64,000 bases of DNA, from contig NZ_VFIA01000001.1 in NCBI RefSeq assembly GCF_014282275.1, positions 62,001-126,000 on the forward strand, given 5' to 3'. The notes under the pieces were generated by a model. The model did not search any database. It was not told the DNA's origin and saw nothing but the letters and a program-made list of their open reading frames with translations. Of the stretch, positions 33,667 to 42,332 are shown piece by piece. The position numbers and the translations under genes were made by a program. Source of the stretch: Spirosoma utsteinense (lineage in GTDB: Bacteria > Bacteroidota > Bacteroidia > Cytophagales > Spirosomataceae). Positions within the stretch are counted from its first letter, which is position 1; every line of letters begins with the position of its first letter.

Positions 33667-34239
33667 ATGAATTTATTGACAAAGTCGTTTCTCCTGCTTA
33701 TTCCGGTAGCTATGCTGGCTGGAGCCTGTAATACTACCGATGAGGAAAATGTGACCCCCACAGACGATAACGAAGCCATCACAACAGCCACACTGACGCT
33801 TACCAGTCAGACAACGCCCGTACAAACGGTGACCGCTACGATCGAAAATCTGAACACAAGTGCGGATCTTACCAACGCCACGCTGAATCTGAGGGTCAAC
33901 ACAACGTACACGGGTGCCGTTACGCTGCTGGATAAGACCAAAACGCCCACACTCGATGTGTCGGCCGAGGTGAAGACAGAAGGCAATGAACACTTGCTGG
34001 TGTATACGTTCACGCCAGCCACCGGTTCGCCGGCTTCCCTGACTGTGATGTCAACGGATACCGATACAAATCCCGCGCCCGGTCCATATCCCATCGGCTT
34101 AACGACGCAGGTACGTACGGGAGCCGCCGGAAGTGGCAAGCTAAGACTTGTCCTACGTCACCAGCCCAACGCGAAAAATGGTACCGCAGCCCCCGGTACG
34201 TCAGACCTGGATACCGAATTCAATGTGCTGATCAATTAA
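33667..34239 (+). CDS. Thr-rich lipoprotein paired with the receptor
   Basis: 190 residues. The signal ends in a lipobox Leu-Ala-Gly-Ala-Cys with Cys21, followed by an acidic linker (Thr-Asp-Glu-Glu and Thr-Asp-Asp-Asn-Glu) and a domain of alternating strands very rich in Thr. It resembles lipoproteins found beside TonB receptors in metal-responsive operons, which may pass the ligand on. No named domain is recognised. It begins 47 bases after the receptor and is followed by a good terminator, so the two make a two-gene unit. Confidence 0.75.
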   Translation: MNLLTKSFLLLIPVAMLAGACNTTDEENVTPTDDNEAITTATLTLTSQTTPVQTVTATIENLNTSADLTNATLNLRVNTTYTGAVTLLDKTKTPTLDVSAEVKTEGNEHLLVYTFTPATGSPASLTVMSTDTDTNPAPGPYPIGLTTQVRTGAAGSGKLRLVLRHQPNAKNGTAAPGTSDLDTEFNVLIN

Positions 34240-34274
34240 TTCCGCTGTTTGGTAAGTATCAGAACTGATTCTGT

Positions 34275-34315
34275 AACGAAGAAGCCCGATCTATACTAAG
34301 TCGGGCTTCTTCGTT
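34275..34315. terminator. Terminator of the receptor-lipoprotein operon
   Basis: A perfect 15-bp stem (34275-34289 with 34301-34315) around an 11-base loop, starting 35 bases past the lipoprotein stop codon. Only three T residues end the stem on the plus side. Confidence 0.85.
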
Positions 34316-34385
34316 TATAAGAAATCAACGGGGAAAATTGAACAGAGTCATGTGACCCCTTCCGAATAGTTAGTCCAAAACACAG

Positions 34386-34631
34386 ATGTTTACCCATACA
34401 TACCTGACAATGGACGTTCTAACTTTTATTCTGTGGTTATATTTATTGCCAATGATTGTCGTGTTGCTCCCCGGCGCACTTGCCTTCGGGAAGCTTGACG
34501 ATATGGAGGGCGTAACGAAGACCGATGTTCAGATAATAGCTATTCTCCCTGTTTTTAATCTTTATACCGCCTTTTGTATAGTAGATATCGTATTTACTTC
34601 AATTGTCAGCTACGTAAAGACCGGCCGGTAA
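34386..34631 (+). CDS. Small membrane protein of unknown function
   Basis: 81 residues, or 73 from a second ATG at 34410. Two hydrophobic stretches (about 12-34 and 48-72) surround a short charged loop with Lys-Leu-Asp-Asp-Met-Glu-Gly-Val. The layout is that of a small two-helix membrane protein. No family is recognised. Codon use is rather AT-rich compared with its neighbours, which could mean a recent arrival or a weakly expressed gene. Confidence 0.4.
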   Translation: MFTHTYLTMDVLTFILWLYLLPMIVVLLPGALAFGKLDDMEGVTKTDVQIIAILPVFNLYTAFCIVDIVFTSIVSYVKTGR

Positions 34632-34769
34632 GCCCGATCGATTGCCCTTCCTCTTTATTCCATTTCTCTGCCGGGTTCTGAAGCGGCAAACCCCCATTTT
34701 TCCGTCGACTCATATCGGTTGGTTTACCGATGGCTGTTACCTTCGTCCAAACGCTATGCTTCGTTGACG

Positions 34770-37484
34770 ATGGTAAATCGACTTTTTCTCCTTGCCCTGT
34801 TCATGGCGCTGACGCTGGCAGCGTCGGCCCAGAAAAAAGCCTACCGGACCCGTGCCGATAAGCGCACACTGGCCGATAGTCTGCCGCTGGCCATGCCCTA
34901 TAATCGGCTGATCGATGGGGCCGGAACCAGCCTGCTCTACGGCGATAACACACTGGAGAACCACGCACTCGACCTGATACCCCTACCCGGCGGAAATCAG
35001 GTCGTTATCGAAGACCGGTATGGTATTGCCATTCTCGACCGCGCCAGCCGGAAAATTACGTACCGCTGGAGCCTGCGCGATGCGCCCGAAACCAAGTCCC
35101 TGATGAGCACTTTTTCGGGTATCGAAGCCTTCGTCGACAATGGGCAGACCTACCTCGTCTGGGGTGCTTCGGAGCGGGAGAAGGGTAAGTCCGGGGTCGT
35201 AATTGCCACGCTTGCGAAGGGTAAAATCAGCCGGGTCGAGCTGTTGACCTTTGCGCCGGTGGCTCCGTCGCCCCTGTCGCTGCCCAACGATGTGGCGGTT
35301 CGGAAGGAGGGGAGCGCCTATTTTTTGTATGTGGTATTAAACGGGAATAACCAACTCGCCAAAGTTCGATTTGCCGACCGCCAGATCCTCTGGACGGTAC
35401 CAACCGGCGTTGCTCCCTACAGTGTCGCCTTCGCCGGTAACCGCGCCTTCGTCACGAACTGGGCCGGACCAGTTCCCGGCATGGATGTGCCCCGCATGGA
35501 TGTGCCCGGCGTGGATACGTCCGGCATGGATACAACGCAGCGTGCCCAAGCCGAAACGGCGGGTGTTCCCTGGGGGAGTGCCTATGTCGATCCCCGCACG
35601 GGAGCCATTTCGCGCGGCTCTGTCTCGGTTATCGATCTGGCCCAGGGCTCTGTCGACGCAGAAGTAGCGGTAGGACTGCATCCGAACGCAATCATCAGCA
35701 GCCCGGACGAGCGACTTCTTTACGTAGCCAACGGGAATAGTGATTATGTATCGGTCATCGATGTGCAGACGAAGCAGGTGACCGACTCTATTGCCGTGGG
35801 TCTGTTTGGTCGTGACAATCCCTATATTGGCAGTACGCCCAACGCTCTGGCCCTTGATTCGGCGGGTACCACGCTCTACGTAGCCAACGGCCTGGACAAT
35901 GCCCTGGCAGTCGTGTCGCTGGTTACAGATGGGACCTCCACCGGGCCGCGCAGCCGGGTGCGGGGCTATATTCCCACTCAGGCCTACCCGGCTGGCATCC
36001 TGCTACTCGGCCGCGACCTGTACGTCGCCAACCTTGAAGGCACCGGAGCCCGCATCGCCACACTGGTAGAGTCGGGTAGTCGCGGGCCGGGCCTTAACCC
36101 CGACCAGAAAGCCTTTACGCCCCATCGGCAGCTGGCCACCTTATCCATCATTCCCGTACCCGACGATCGGACGCTGGCCGACTATACCCAGCGCGTACGC
36201 CGGCTGAGTCAGCAATTCCGGCTCGCACTGGCCGAGCGCCTGCCGCGCCCCAACGCCAAACCGGTACCCCTTCCGGAGCGCATCGGCGAACCATCGGTAT
36301 TTAAACACGTCCTGTATATCATCAAGGAAAACCGCACCTACGATCAGGTACTGGGCGACATGCCAGAAGGGCGGGGGATGGCGTCGCTATGTGTTTTTGG
36401 CGACAGTATAACGCCCAATCAGCATCGGCTGGCGCGGGAGTATCTGCTGATGGACAATTACTATGCATCGGGCAAGTCATCGGCCGAAGGGCACCACTGG
36501 GTCGATGCCGCCATGGTTACCGATTATACAGAAAAGAGTGTGCGCGGCTGGTTCCGGTCTTATCCCCATGTCCTCTACGATGCGCTGGTTTATAACAAGA
36601 AGGGCATGATCTGGAACAACGCCCTCGACCACGGCAAAACCGTGCGTATCTACGGGGAAGCCTGCACCTGCCAGTTCGATAAAAAACAGTATGACTGGCA
36701 GAAGCTATACCGCATGCGGCAGGCGGGTCAGCCATTTTCGTATACCAACACCACAACCATATCGCGGGTGCGCCCGATTCTGGCGATGGATTTTCCGGGC
36801 TGTAACGATGAAGTGATCAACGACCAGATGCGGGCCGATGCCTTCATCCGGGAGTTGAACGAAACAGCCGCCCGCCCCGGCGATGAGTGGCCGAACCTGA
36901 TGGTCATGTCGCTGCCCAACGATCATACGGCCGGCATGAGTCCCGCTTTTCCGACGCCCCGGGCCATGGTCGCTGACAACGACCTGGCCGTTGGGCGGAT
37001 CGTAGAGGCTGTCAGTCGCAGCCGCTTTGCGGCTAGCACGGTTATTTTTATCACCGAAGACGACTCGCAGGCGGGCTGGGACCATATCTCGGCCTACCGA
37101 ACAACGGGGTTCGTGATCAGTCCCTACTCGCGGCTTCGGCGGACGGTACGAACCAACTACAACCAGACGTCGATGGTCCGGACCATTGAGCAGATTCTGG
37201 GCCTGCCGCCTATGAATGTCATCGATGCAACCGCCCTGCCTATGTTCGACTGCTTCGTCAACAAACCGGACCAGGCACCCTATACCGCCCTGCCCAACCG
37301 GGTTCCGTTAGACGAAATGAATAAACCGCTGTCGGTGCTGCGCGGACGGGCCTTAGAGTACGCCCGGGAGTCGGTGGAGCAGTCTGATGAAGGCATCGAT
37401 ACGGGCGAGGACGACCTCATGAATCGGATTTTGTGGTTCTGGGCGCGGGGAAATAAGCCTTACCCGAAAGCCGGTCTGCACTAG
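34770..37484 (+). CDS. YncE-type propeller fused to a phosphoesterase domain
   Basis: 904 residues from the ATG at 34770, which starts a clean signal peptide ending at Ala-Ser-Ala-Gln; an ATG at 34719 would add 17 residues before it. The N-terminal half (about 50-470) is a beta-propeller of YncE-like blades (Tyr-Val-Ala-Asn-Gly-Asn-Ser-Asp-Tyr-Val-Ser-Val and similar). The C-terminal half (about 510-860) is an alkaline-phosphatase-fold phosphoesterase with Lys-Glu-Asn-Arg-Thr-Tyr-Asp, Pro-Asn-Asp-His-Thr and Ile-Thr-Glu-Asp-Asp-Ser-Gln-Ala-Gly-Trp-Asp-His, which supply metal ligands. It resembles acid phosphatase or phospholipase C relatives in the periplasm. An in-frame 15-bp tandem repeat interrupts the propeller. 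The substrate is unknown. Confidence 0.88.
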   Translation: MVNRLFLLALFMALTLAASAQKKAYRTRADKRTLADSLPLAMPYNRLIDGAGTSLLYGDNTLENHALDLIPLPGGNQVVIEDRYGIAILDRASRKITYRWSLRDAPETKSLMSTFSGIEAFVDNGQTYLVWGASEREKGKSGVVIATLAKGKISRVELLTFAPVAPSPLSLPNDVAVRKEGSAYFLYVVLNGNNQLAKVRFADRQILWTVPTGVAPYSVAFAGNRAFVTNWAGPVPGMDVPRMDVPGVDTSGMDTTQRAQAETAGVPWGSAYVDPRTGAISRGSVSVIDLAQGSVDAEVAVGLHPNAIISSPDERLLYVANGNSDYVSVIDVQTKQVTDSIAVGLFGRDNPYIGSTPNALALDSAGTTLYVANGLDNALAVVSLVTDGTSTGPRSRVRGYIPTQAYPAGILLLGRDLYVANLEGTGARIATLVESGSRGPGLNPDQKAFTPHRQLATLSIIPVPDDRTLADYTQRVRRLSQQFRLALAERLPRPNAKPVPLPERIGEPSVFKHVLYIIKENRTYDQVLGDMPEGRGMASLCVFGDSITPNQHRLAREYLLMDNYYASGKSSAEGHHWVDAAMVTDYTEKSVRGWFRSYPHVLYDALVYNKKGMIWNNALDHGKTVRIYGEACTCQFDKKQYDWQKLYRMRQAGQPFSYTNTTTISRVRPILAMDFPGCNDEVINDQMRADAFIRELNETAARPGDEWPNLMVMSLPNDHTAGMSPAFPTPRAMVADNDLAVGRIVEAVSRSRFAASTVIFITEDDSQAGWDHISAYRTTGFVISPYSRLRRTVRTNYNQTSMVRTIEQILGLPPMNVIDATALPMFDCFVNKPDQAPYTALPNRVPLDEMNKPLSVLRGRALEYARESVEQSDEGIDTGEDDLMNRILWFWARGNKPYPKAGLH
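35475..35534 (+). repeat. Four 15-bp tandem repeats inside the propeller gene
   Basis: Four imperfect head-to-tail units (35475, 35490, 35505, 35520) encode Pro-Gly-Met-Asp-Val, Pro-Arg-Met-Asp-Val, Pro-Gly-Val-Asp-Thr and Ser-Gly-Met-Asp-Thr. The array keeps the frame and sits in a loop between blades. Slippage could change the number of five-residue units without breaking the protein. Confidence 0.85.
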
Positions 37485-37614
37485 ACAACGTCTACGTCAC
37501 TAACATGAGTCATCCTGAATTTTAAAAGTCGCTATCTTTTTAAGGTCCAGCATGAAAACAAGGGTATTAGGCGTGGTGTCAGGTACGTTGACCTACGTTT
37601 TTTTCTTACAGAAA

Positions 37615-37771
37615 AGCCCGGTAGGGGCGACCTGTCAATAGAAAAGAAAGGAGGGCTAGCCCCGTAAAGCACCGTAGGTGCGACCTAATCCAGTTCAGTT
37701 AGGTCGCACCTACGGCGCTTTAGACAAGAAAGGAGCGCTACCAACTAGTGACAGGTCGCCCTTACCGGGCT
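37615..37771. repeat. Outer inverted-repeat pair with four copies of a 15-16 bp motif
   Basis: A 23-bp pair (37615-37637 with 37749-37771, one mismatch) surrounds the inner stem. Copies of a CCGTAGGTGCGACCT-type motif occur at 37618-37633 and 37672-37686 forward, and at 37701-37715 and 37753-37768 reversed. A 17-bp direct repeat with two mismatches (37644-37660 and 37726-37742) separates outer from inner arms. Confidence 0.85.
37666..37721. repeat. Inner 23-bp inverted repeat
   Basis: Positions 37666-37688 pair with 37699-37721 with one mismatch around a 10-base loop, nearly concentric with the outer pair. As RNA or single-stranded DNA it would form a long stable hairpin. Confidence 0.9.
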
Positions 37772-37910
37772 AACTGACCAAGGCTGGAGATCTACACCGA
37801 CAATACGTCCCCTGACCCAATGCCACGCCCCCGCAGATGTGCCGTAACCAGGCAGCTTTGTGGGTAAGGTCATCCGGTATAACGAATCGTTAAAATTCGG
37901 GATGACTCAT

Positions 37911-37968
37911 GTTTGTCGTTAACAAAAACAGCAGCCCGAATGGGCTGCTGTTTTTGTTAACGACAAAC
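37911..37968. terminator. 27-bp perfect hairpin terminator
   Basis: A perfect 27-bp stem (37911-37937 with 37942-37968) with a 4-base loop. Five T residues lie inside the right arm on the plus strand and five on the minus strand. It is 18 bases past the glycerophosphodiesterase stop codon and overlaps the end of the repeat element by three bases. Confidence 0.9.
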
Positions 37969-37985
37969 TAATCGGATGAAGGTTG

Positions 37986-38849
37986 TCAGAACAGGTTGGG
38001 GTAATCGGTAATGATGCCATCAACGCCCAGCTGTACCAGCGTATCTATTTCGGGTTTCGTATTTACCGTCCAGGGAATGATGCGCATGTTCTGCTGGTGG
38101 CAGGCCTGTACGGTTTCAGCCGTTACTGTTTTAAAGTAGGGGCTATACGTTTTTGGCGTGAAGCCCAGCGTAGCCAGATTGTCGGCGGGTGATTTTGTGT
38201 TTGCCGTCAGGAAGGACAGCGCTATAGCCGGAAACTGCTTGTGGAGTAACTGCAACGGCCGCACATCGAAGGATTGAATGGTGAGCCGATTGCCCAGGTT
38301 CCGTTTCTGTAAAACCGCCATAATCAGGTCGACAAATGCCTGTGGTTCGGGATGGTATACACCGTCGGTTTTGGGTGATGACTTGATCTCGATGTTGTAC
38401 ACCGGCATCGGTAGTCCCTTAATTTTTGCATAGGTTTCTACCGAATCGATCAGCTCACTCAGGAGGGGTTTATAGGCCACATAGTGCTGCTGCTGCGCGA
38501 ACTCGGCATGCGGCTTACTGCCTACGTCGTACTTTTTCAGTTCGGCATAGGTCAGCTCGTATAAGTTGATCTGCTTTTCTTCGGCCGCCGTAACCGGTTT
38601 GCCATCCGGCTTCAGCGCTATTGCCGACGACATGTAGGTATCGTGCGAGACAACAACCTGCCTGTCTTTCGAAATAACCACGTCCAGTTCCAGCGTCTGA
38701 ACCCCCAGATCAAGCGCTTTTTTCATGGCACCAACGGTATTCTCCGGCATCAGGCCCCGGCATCCCCGGTGGCCCTGCCGGTCAAATTTGGCCTGAGCCA
38801 ACATTACGTGGGAACACAGCATCAGGCTGGCCAGTACTATCGTTTTCAT
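37986..38849 (-). CDS. Secreted glycerophosphodiester phosphodiesterase
   Basis: 287 residues. A signal peptide ends near Leu-Ala-Gln-Ala (about residue 20). The TIM-barrel GDPD domain begins with His27-Arg28 and Pro-Glu36-Asn, then has Glu54-Leu-Asp56 and His69 as metal and catalytic residues, all intact. It hydrolyses glycerophosphodiesters to glycerol 3-phosphate and an alcohol in the periplasm, recovering phosphate and glycerol. It lies downstream of the Oar-like receptor gene on the same strand, with a hairpin between them, so it may have its own promoter. Confidence 0.93.
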   Translation of the reverse strand: MKTIVLASLMLCSHVMLAQAKFDRQGHRGCRGLMPENTVGAMKKALDLGVQTLELDVVISKDRQVVVSHDTYMSSAIALKPDGKPVTAAEEKQINLYELTYAELKKYDVGSKPHAEFAQQQHYVAYKPLLSELIDSVETYAKIKGLPMPVYNIEIKSSPKTDGVYHPEPQAFVDLIMAVLQKRNLGNRLTIQSFDVRPLQLLHKQFPAIALSFLTANTKSPADNLATLGFTPKTYSPYFKTVTAETVQACHQQNMRIIPWTVNTKPEIDTLVQLGVDGIITDYPNLF

Positions 38850-38880
38850 CGTCTTTTGTACGCTGTTTTTCGGTTGATCA

Positions 38881-38908
38881 TGGGGTCAGAGCGTTGTATC
38901 TGACCCCA
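38881..38908 (-). terminator. Hairpin after the Oar-like receptor gene
   Basis: A perfect 10-bp stem (38881-38890 with 38899-38908) with an 8-base loop, ten bases past the receptor stop codon. There is no T-run on the minus strand, so termination may be partial and the next gene may be reached by read-through. Confidence 0.6.
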
Positions 38909-38917
38909 CTTTATTAA

Positions 38918-41900
38918 TTAGAAACCGTACCGTAGACCCACCTGAAGCTGGAACGGGTCGCCCGATGGGGTAACAACACCGGCGGTATTTACCCGGTATA
39001 CGAACCGCTGGTTGGCCTGGCTGAATCCGGCGACAGCCGGTGTCGTAGCCGTAGCCGGTATGCCCAGCGCATACAGGGCCTGGGTGCCGAGTGACTGGTT
39101 CACGCCTTTGCTGCGGCTCAGCAAGTTGGCGAAGTTGAACACATCGACCGACAGATCAATGGTATGGTTTTTATAGAGCCGTACCCGTTTGCTGGCTCTC
39201 AGGTCGAAAACACCGTAGAACCCGTTGATACCGCCGTTTCGCTCGGCAATCTGGCCCGAATACTGATTGATATAATTTTTAATGCTCTGGCTCGCGTTGG
39301 GGTTATCCAGTATCGCCTGTAAACCCGTCCGTACATTGGCCGGAACACTTTCATTGTTTCTGTCGAAAACATACGCCAGATCATTAGTGCCCGCCACAAA
39401 ATCAGCATTGCTGTTCACGCCCGACAACAGGGAATACCGTGTGCCGCCTATGCCCGAAAAACGAACCCCGACGGTAACGCCCAAAAAGGTTGGTAACGTG
39501 CCATACACCACCACTTTATGACGGAACTGGTTATCGGAGTACGACATCTTCCGTAGATCGCGCGGATCATCTTTCACCGGTAGAACAAGCGTCGCCGTAT
39601 TGGCTACGTTTCCGTTGTAGGACGTGTTGTCGCGGGTGTCGTTCCAGGTGTAGCTTACCGTAAACTCGCCGTCCCTGAAATACTGGTAGGTCGCGTCAGC
39701 CACTACGGCAAACTGGTTCACTTTTCCCTGGCTGTTCAATTCGAGCACACGCCCTAGCTTCTGGCTGATACGGCCCTGGAGCCAGTCGCCTGAGCCATTG
39801 GCCGGCATGGTGTTGAGCGGTACATAAACGCCCCGGTTATCCTCGTTCGCCAGTCGGAAATAAGGATCGGTTGCCATATTGCGGTCGACGTACATGTAAT
39901 TATGGCGGCCCAGTGACGCATAACCCGCAATGCCTACTTTCAATTTGTCGGTCAGGTAACGGCTGTACGACACGTTGGCTTTGTAAAGAACCGGAACCTG
40001 CGCATCGGGGCCGGTCATGTTAATGGTAGGAAGCTGAAAAGCCGCCAGGGAAGGGATGCTGCCGTAATTGGCCCGGTAAGCTGCGAAGTCAGGCGTTGGC
40101 ACGTTGGCTCCCCGGACATCTACCGTTGCCAGGTGCTTGCCATCGAAGGTCAGGTTGTTGATGATGGCGTAGTTGTTGATATCAGAGGCAAACACCCCCC
40201 CGCCGAAGCGGACAAAATCGGTGTGGTTATCGTTGATATCCCAGGTCAGCTGCAGGCGGGGCTGCACAACGAACGACTTGAGCTTATTATCGGTCCTCAG
40301 CTTGAGTTCGTCAAACACCACCTGGTTCAGGGGCGACGATGGGTAACGGGCCACATCGAACCGCAAACCGGCGGTCATTTCCAGCCCCGGCGTCAATTTG
40401 GTAGTCATCTGGCCATACAGACCGGCATTCAGCGTCGTTCCCGTTACGCTCGGGTCGGCCACCAGGGGCACCTCCCGGTAGTAGCGATACGGCTGTAACT
40501 TCTCGAATTTATCCAGTGCCGTCAGCCCTGCTGCCGCATCGACGGTGTAGTGGAAGCGCCCGTTTACCTCGCTGCCGTATAATGAATGAGCCCGGGTATA
40601 CATCAGGTCAAGGCCGAAGGTGTACTGGATTCGGTCGGTATTATAGTACACGTTATCGACCAGCTGCACTACGTTATTGTCGAAGCCTTCCTGCGCAAAG
40701 CGATGTCCACCGGTTTGAATGTTAGTCGATCGGGTGACGTTATCGATGGACGAGTTTATGTTCTCGACGATGTTCCGGGGAATGTTAGCGGCCGGAAGCT
40801 GATCGCCGGGGCTGCTTTTCTGGTAAGTATACAGGTGCTGAAGCTTCAGCTCATTCGTAAACCGGGGATTGACCGAGGTACGCAGCGTTGCCAGCAGGCT
40901 GTTATCGATGTTGTAGTCGTTGCCGTACGACTCATAGAGATTCACCGCCGTGTTATCCTGCAAGCCGAGTTTGTTGCGGTCGTTGGTGTAGTTATCCCGG
41001 ATCGTAAGTAAGTTCTTGGCGTTGATCTGCCAGTCGATCCGCGCAAAAGCGGCATCCGATCCGCGGGTTTTATTAAACGATCCGTACTGTGGGGTATTGG
41101 CCACACCATACTGGCTGCGGGCTATATTGACGAACCGGTCGAGGGTGGTCCGGGTCACGTTGAACCGGGTTTCGTCGGCCGGGGACTGTACGTCGGCAAT
41201 GATCAGCGGGCGTGAGTCCTGCTGGTGATCCCACACGACAAAGAAGTGCAGCTTGTCTTTTATGATCGGCCCGCCGAGGGAAAACCCAAACTGGTTGGTG
41301 GCGAACTTGGCGATACGTTTGTTACCCCGAATGTCAAATTGACTCGACAGCCAGTTGGCGCGGGTGTAGTTAAAGGCACTGCCGCTTAGTTTGTTGGTAC
41401 CGGCCTTGGTTACCGCGCTGACGATACCGCCACCACTGCGGCCATAAATCACGTCATACTGGTTGGTAACTACTTTGAATTCCCGCACAGCCTCGATCGA
41501 AATCGAGTACGGTGCCCCGCTCCGGCTCGTAGTCGACCCCGCCGAAGTTGGGTTCTTGGCCGTCATACCGTCGATGGTGTAATTGGTCGATGAGCCAAGC
41601 TGGCCTGAAATGCTGCCCCCTCTGCTCAGGGGCGACAGGTCGATGAGCGATGTGAAGTTCCGCCCGTTGACCGGAAGGGCCGCAATGGATTTGGCCGAAA
41701 TAGCCGTGGCGGCTCCCAGGTTGTCTACTTTGTTCTTCAGACCCGACGCAGCTACCTGCACCACCTCCAGCGTTTGCCCGTTTTCCTCCATGCCGAGGTT
41801 TAACCGGATCGCATCGCCCTGGTTGAGGAAATAGCCTGTCCGTTTCTGCTCACCAAAACCGATGAAGCTAACGGTAACAGTATAAGGTCCGCCTAATGGT

Positions 41901-42121
41901 AATTCCTTAAAGGAGTATTCACCCTGTACGTTGGTAACAGTGCCTGTTGTAAAGCCGGTCGATTCATTTCGAACCTGGACCGTAGCGCCCGGAAGCGCTG
42001 TTTTCTGTTTGTCGGAAATAACCCCTAAAATAGAGGCCTGAGTGGTTTGCGCTACTGTTTTGTTCATGCCAATACAAGCAAAGACTATCAGTAGCAGTAA
42101 AGTAAATAGGTGTTTTTTCAT
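38918..42121 (-). CDS. Oar-like TonB-dependent outer-membrane protein
   Basis: 1067 residues. A signal peptide ends near Thr-Val-Ala-Gln (about 25). A carboxypeptidase-regulatory-like domain spans about 28-112, the plug about 120-240 (Leu-Pro-Val-Asn-Gly-Arg-Asn-Phe, Gly-Arg-Ser-Gly-Gly-Gly), and a long barrel ends in Val-Gly-Leu-Arg-Tyr-Gly-Phe, the terminal aromatic residue typical of outer-membrane barrels. The layout is that of Oar and relatives, which lack a SusD partner and are linked to adhesion, social motility or peptide uptake. It follows the carbohydrate locus by 211 bases, on the same strand. Whether it belongs to the locus is not clear. Confidence 0.87.
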   Translation of the reverse strand: MKKHLFTLLLLIVFACIGMNKTVAQTTQASILGVISDKQKTALPGATVQVRNESTGFTTGTVTNVQGEYSFKELPLGGPYTVTVSFIGFGEQKRTGYFLNQGDAIRLNLGMEENGQTLEVVQVAASGLKNKVDNLGAATAISAKSIAALPVNGRNFTSLIDLSPLSRGGSISGQLGSSTNYTIDGMTAKNPTSAGSTTSRSGAPYSISIEAVREFKVVTNQYDVIYGRSGGGIVSAVTKAGTNKLSGSAFNYTRANWLSSQFDIRGNKRIAKFATNQFGFSLGGPIIKDKLHFFVVWDHQQDSRPLIIADVQSPADETRFNVTRTTLDRFVNIARSQYGVANTPQYGSFNKTRGSDAAFARIDWQINAKNLLTIRDNYTNDRNKLGLQDNTAVNLYESYGNDYNIDNSLLATLRTSVNPRFTNELKLQHLYTYQKSSPGDQLPAANIPRNIVENINSSIDNVTRSTNIQTGGHRFAQEGFDNNVVQLVDNVYYNTDRIQYTFGLDLMYTRAHSLYGSEVNGRFHYTVDAAAGLTALDKFEKLQPYRYYREVPLVADPSVTGTTLNAGLYGQMTTKLTPGLEMTAGLRFDVARYPSSPLNQVVFDELKLRTDNKLKSFVVQPRLQLTWDINDNHTDFVRFGGGVFASDINNYAIINNLTFDGKHLATVDVRGANVPTPDFAAYRANYGSIPSLAAFQLPTINMTGPDAQVPVLYKANVSYSRYLTDKLKVGIAGYASLGRHNYMYVDRNMATDPYFRLANEDNRGVYVPLNTMPANGSGDWLQGRISQKLGRVLELNSQGKVNQFAVVADATYQYFRDGEFTVSYTWNDTRDNTSYNGNVANTATLVLPVKDDPRDLRKMSYSDNQFRHKVVVYGTLPTFLGVTVGVRFSGIGGTRYSLLSGVNSNADFVAGTNDLAYVFDRNNESVPANVRTGLQAILDNPNASQSIKNYINQYSGQIAERNGGINGFYGVFDLRASKRVRLYKNHTIDLSVDVFNFANLLSRSKGVNQSLGTQALYALGIPATATTPAVAGFSQANQRFVYRVNTAGVVTPSGDPFQLQVGLRYGF

Positions 42122-42332
42122 GCAGCAGAATAAGTAGATTTTTACGCTGCAAAGAGAGTGTAAGTAAATTAATAGGGTGTTATAGAATTGTGATCAATTT
42201 GTGACTTTTTCCGCGTAAAAACAGACAGAAAAAAGTAATAAGTTAATAGTATCAACCTTTGATCATAGACTAACTTAGGTTATTGGTTGGTCTGCGGGGT
42301 GTTGGCTGGCCTACGCGCCAGTCGGCTGAAGG

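Larger units (their letters stand above)
37502..37913. mobile_element. Non-coding element with terminal and nested inverted repeats
   Basis: A 412-bp stretch is bounded by 24-bp terminal inverted repeats (37502-37525 and 37890-37913) with one mismatch. It has no open reading frame of note and no transposase. Nested pairs of inverted repeats fill the centre (listed separately). There is no clear target-site duplication. It could be a miniature inverted-repeat element or a REP-like cluster moved by an enzyme encoded elsewhere. It lies between the phosphoesterase gene and the glycerophosphodiesterase terminator. Confidence 0.6.

Noticed and set aside
37502..37913. Repeat cluster as a CRISPR array
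   Set aside because: Repeats are inverted and nested, spacers are not of equal size, and no cas gene is near.
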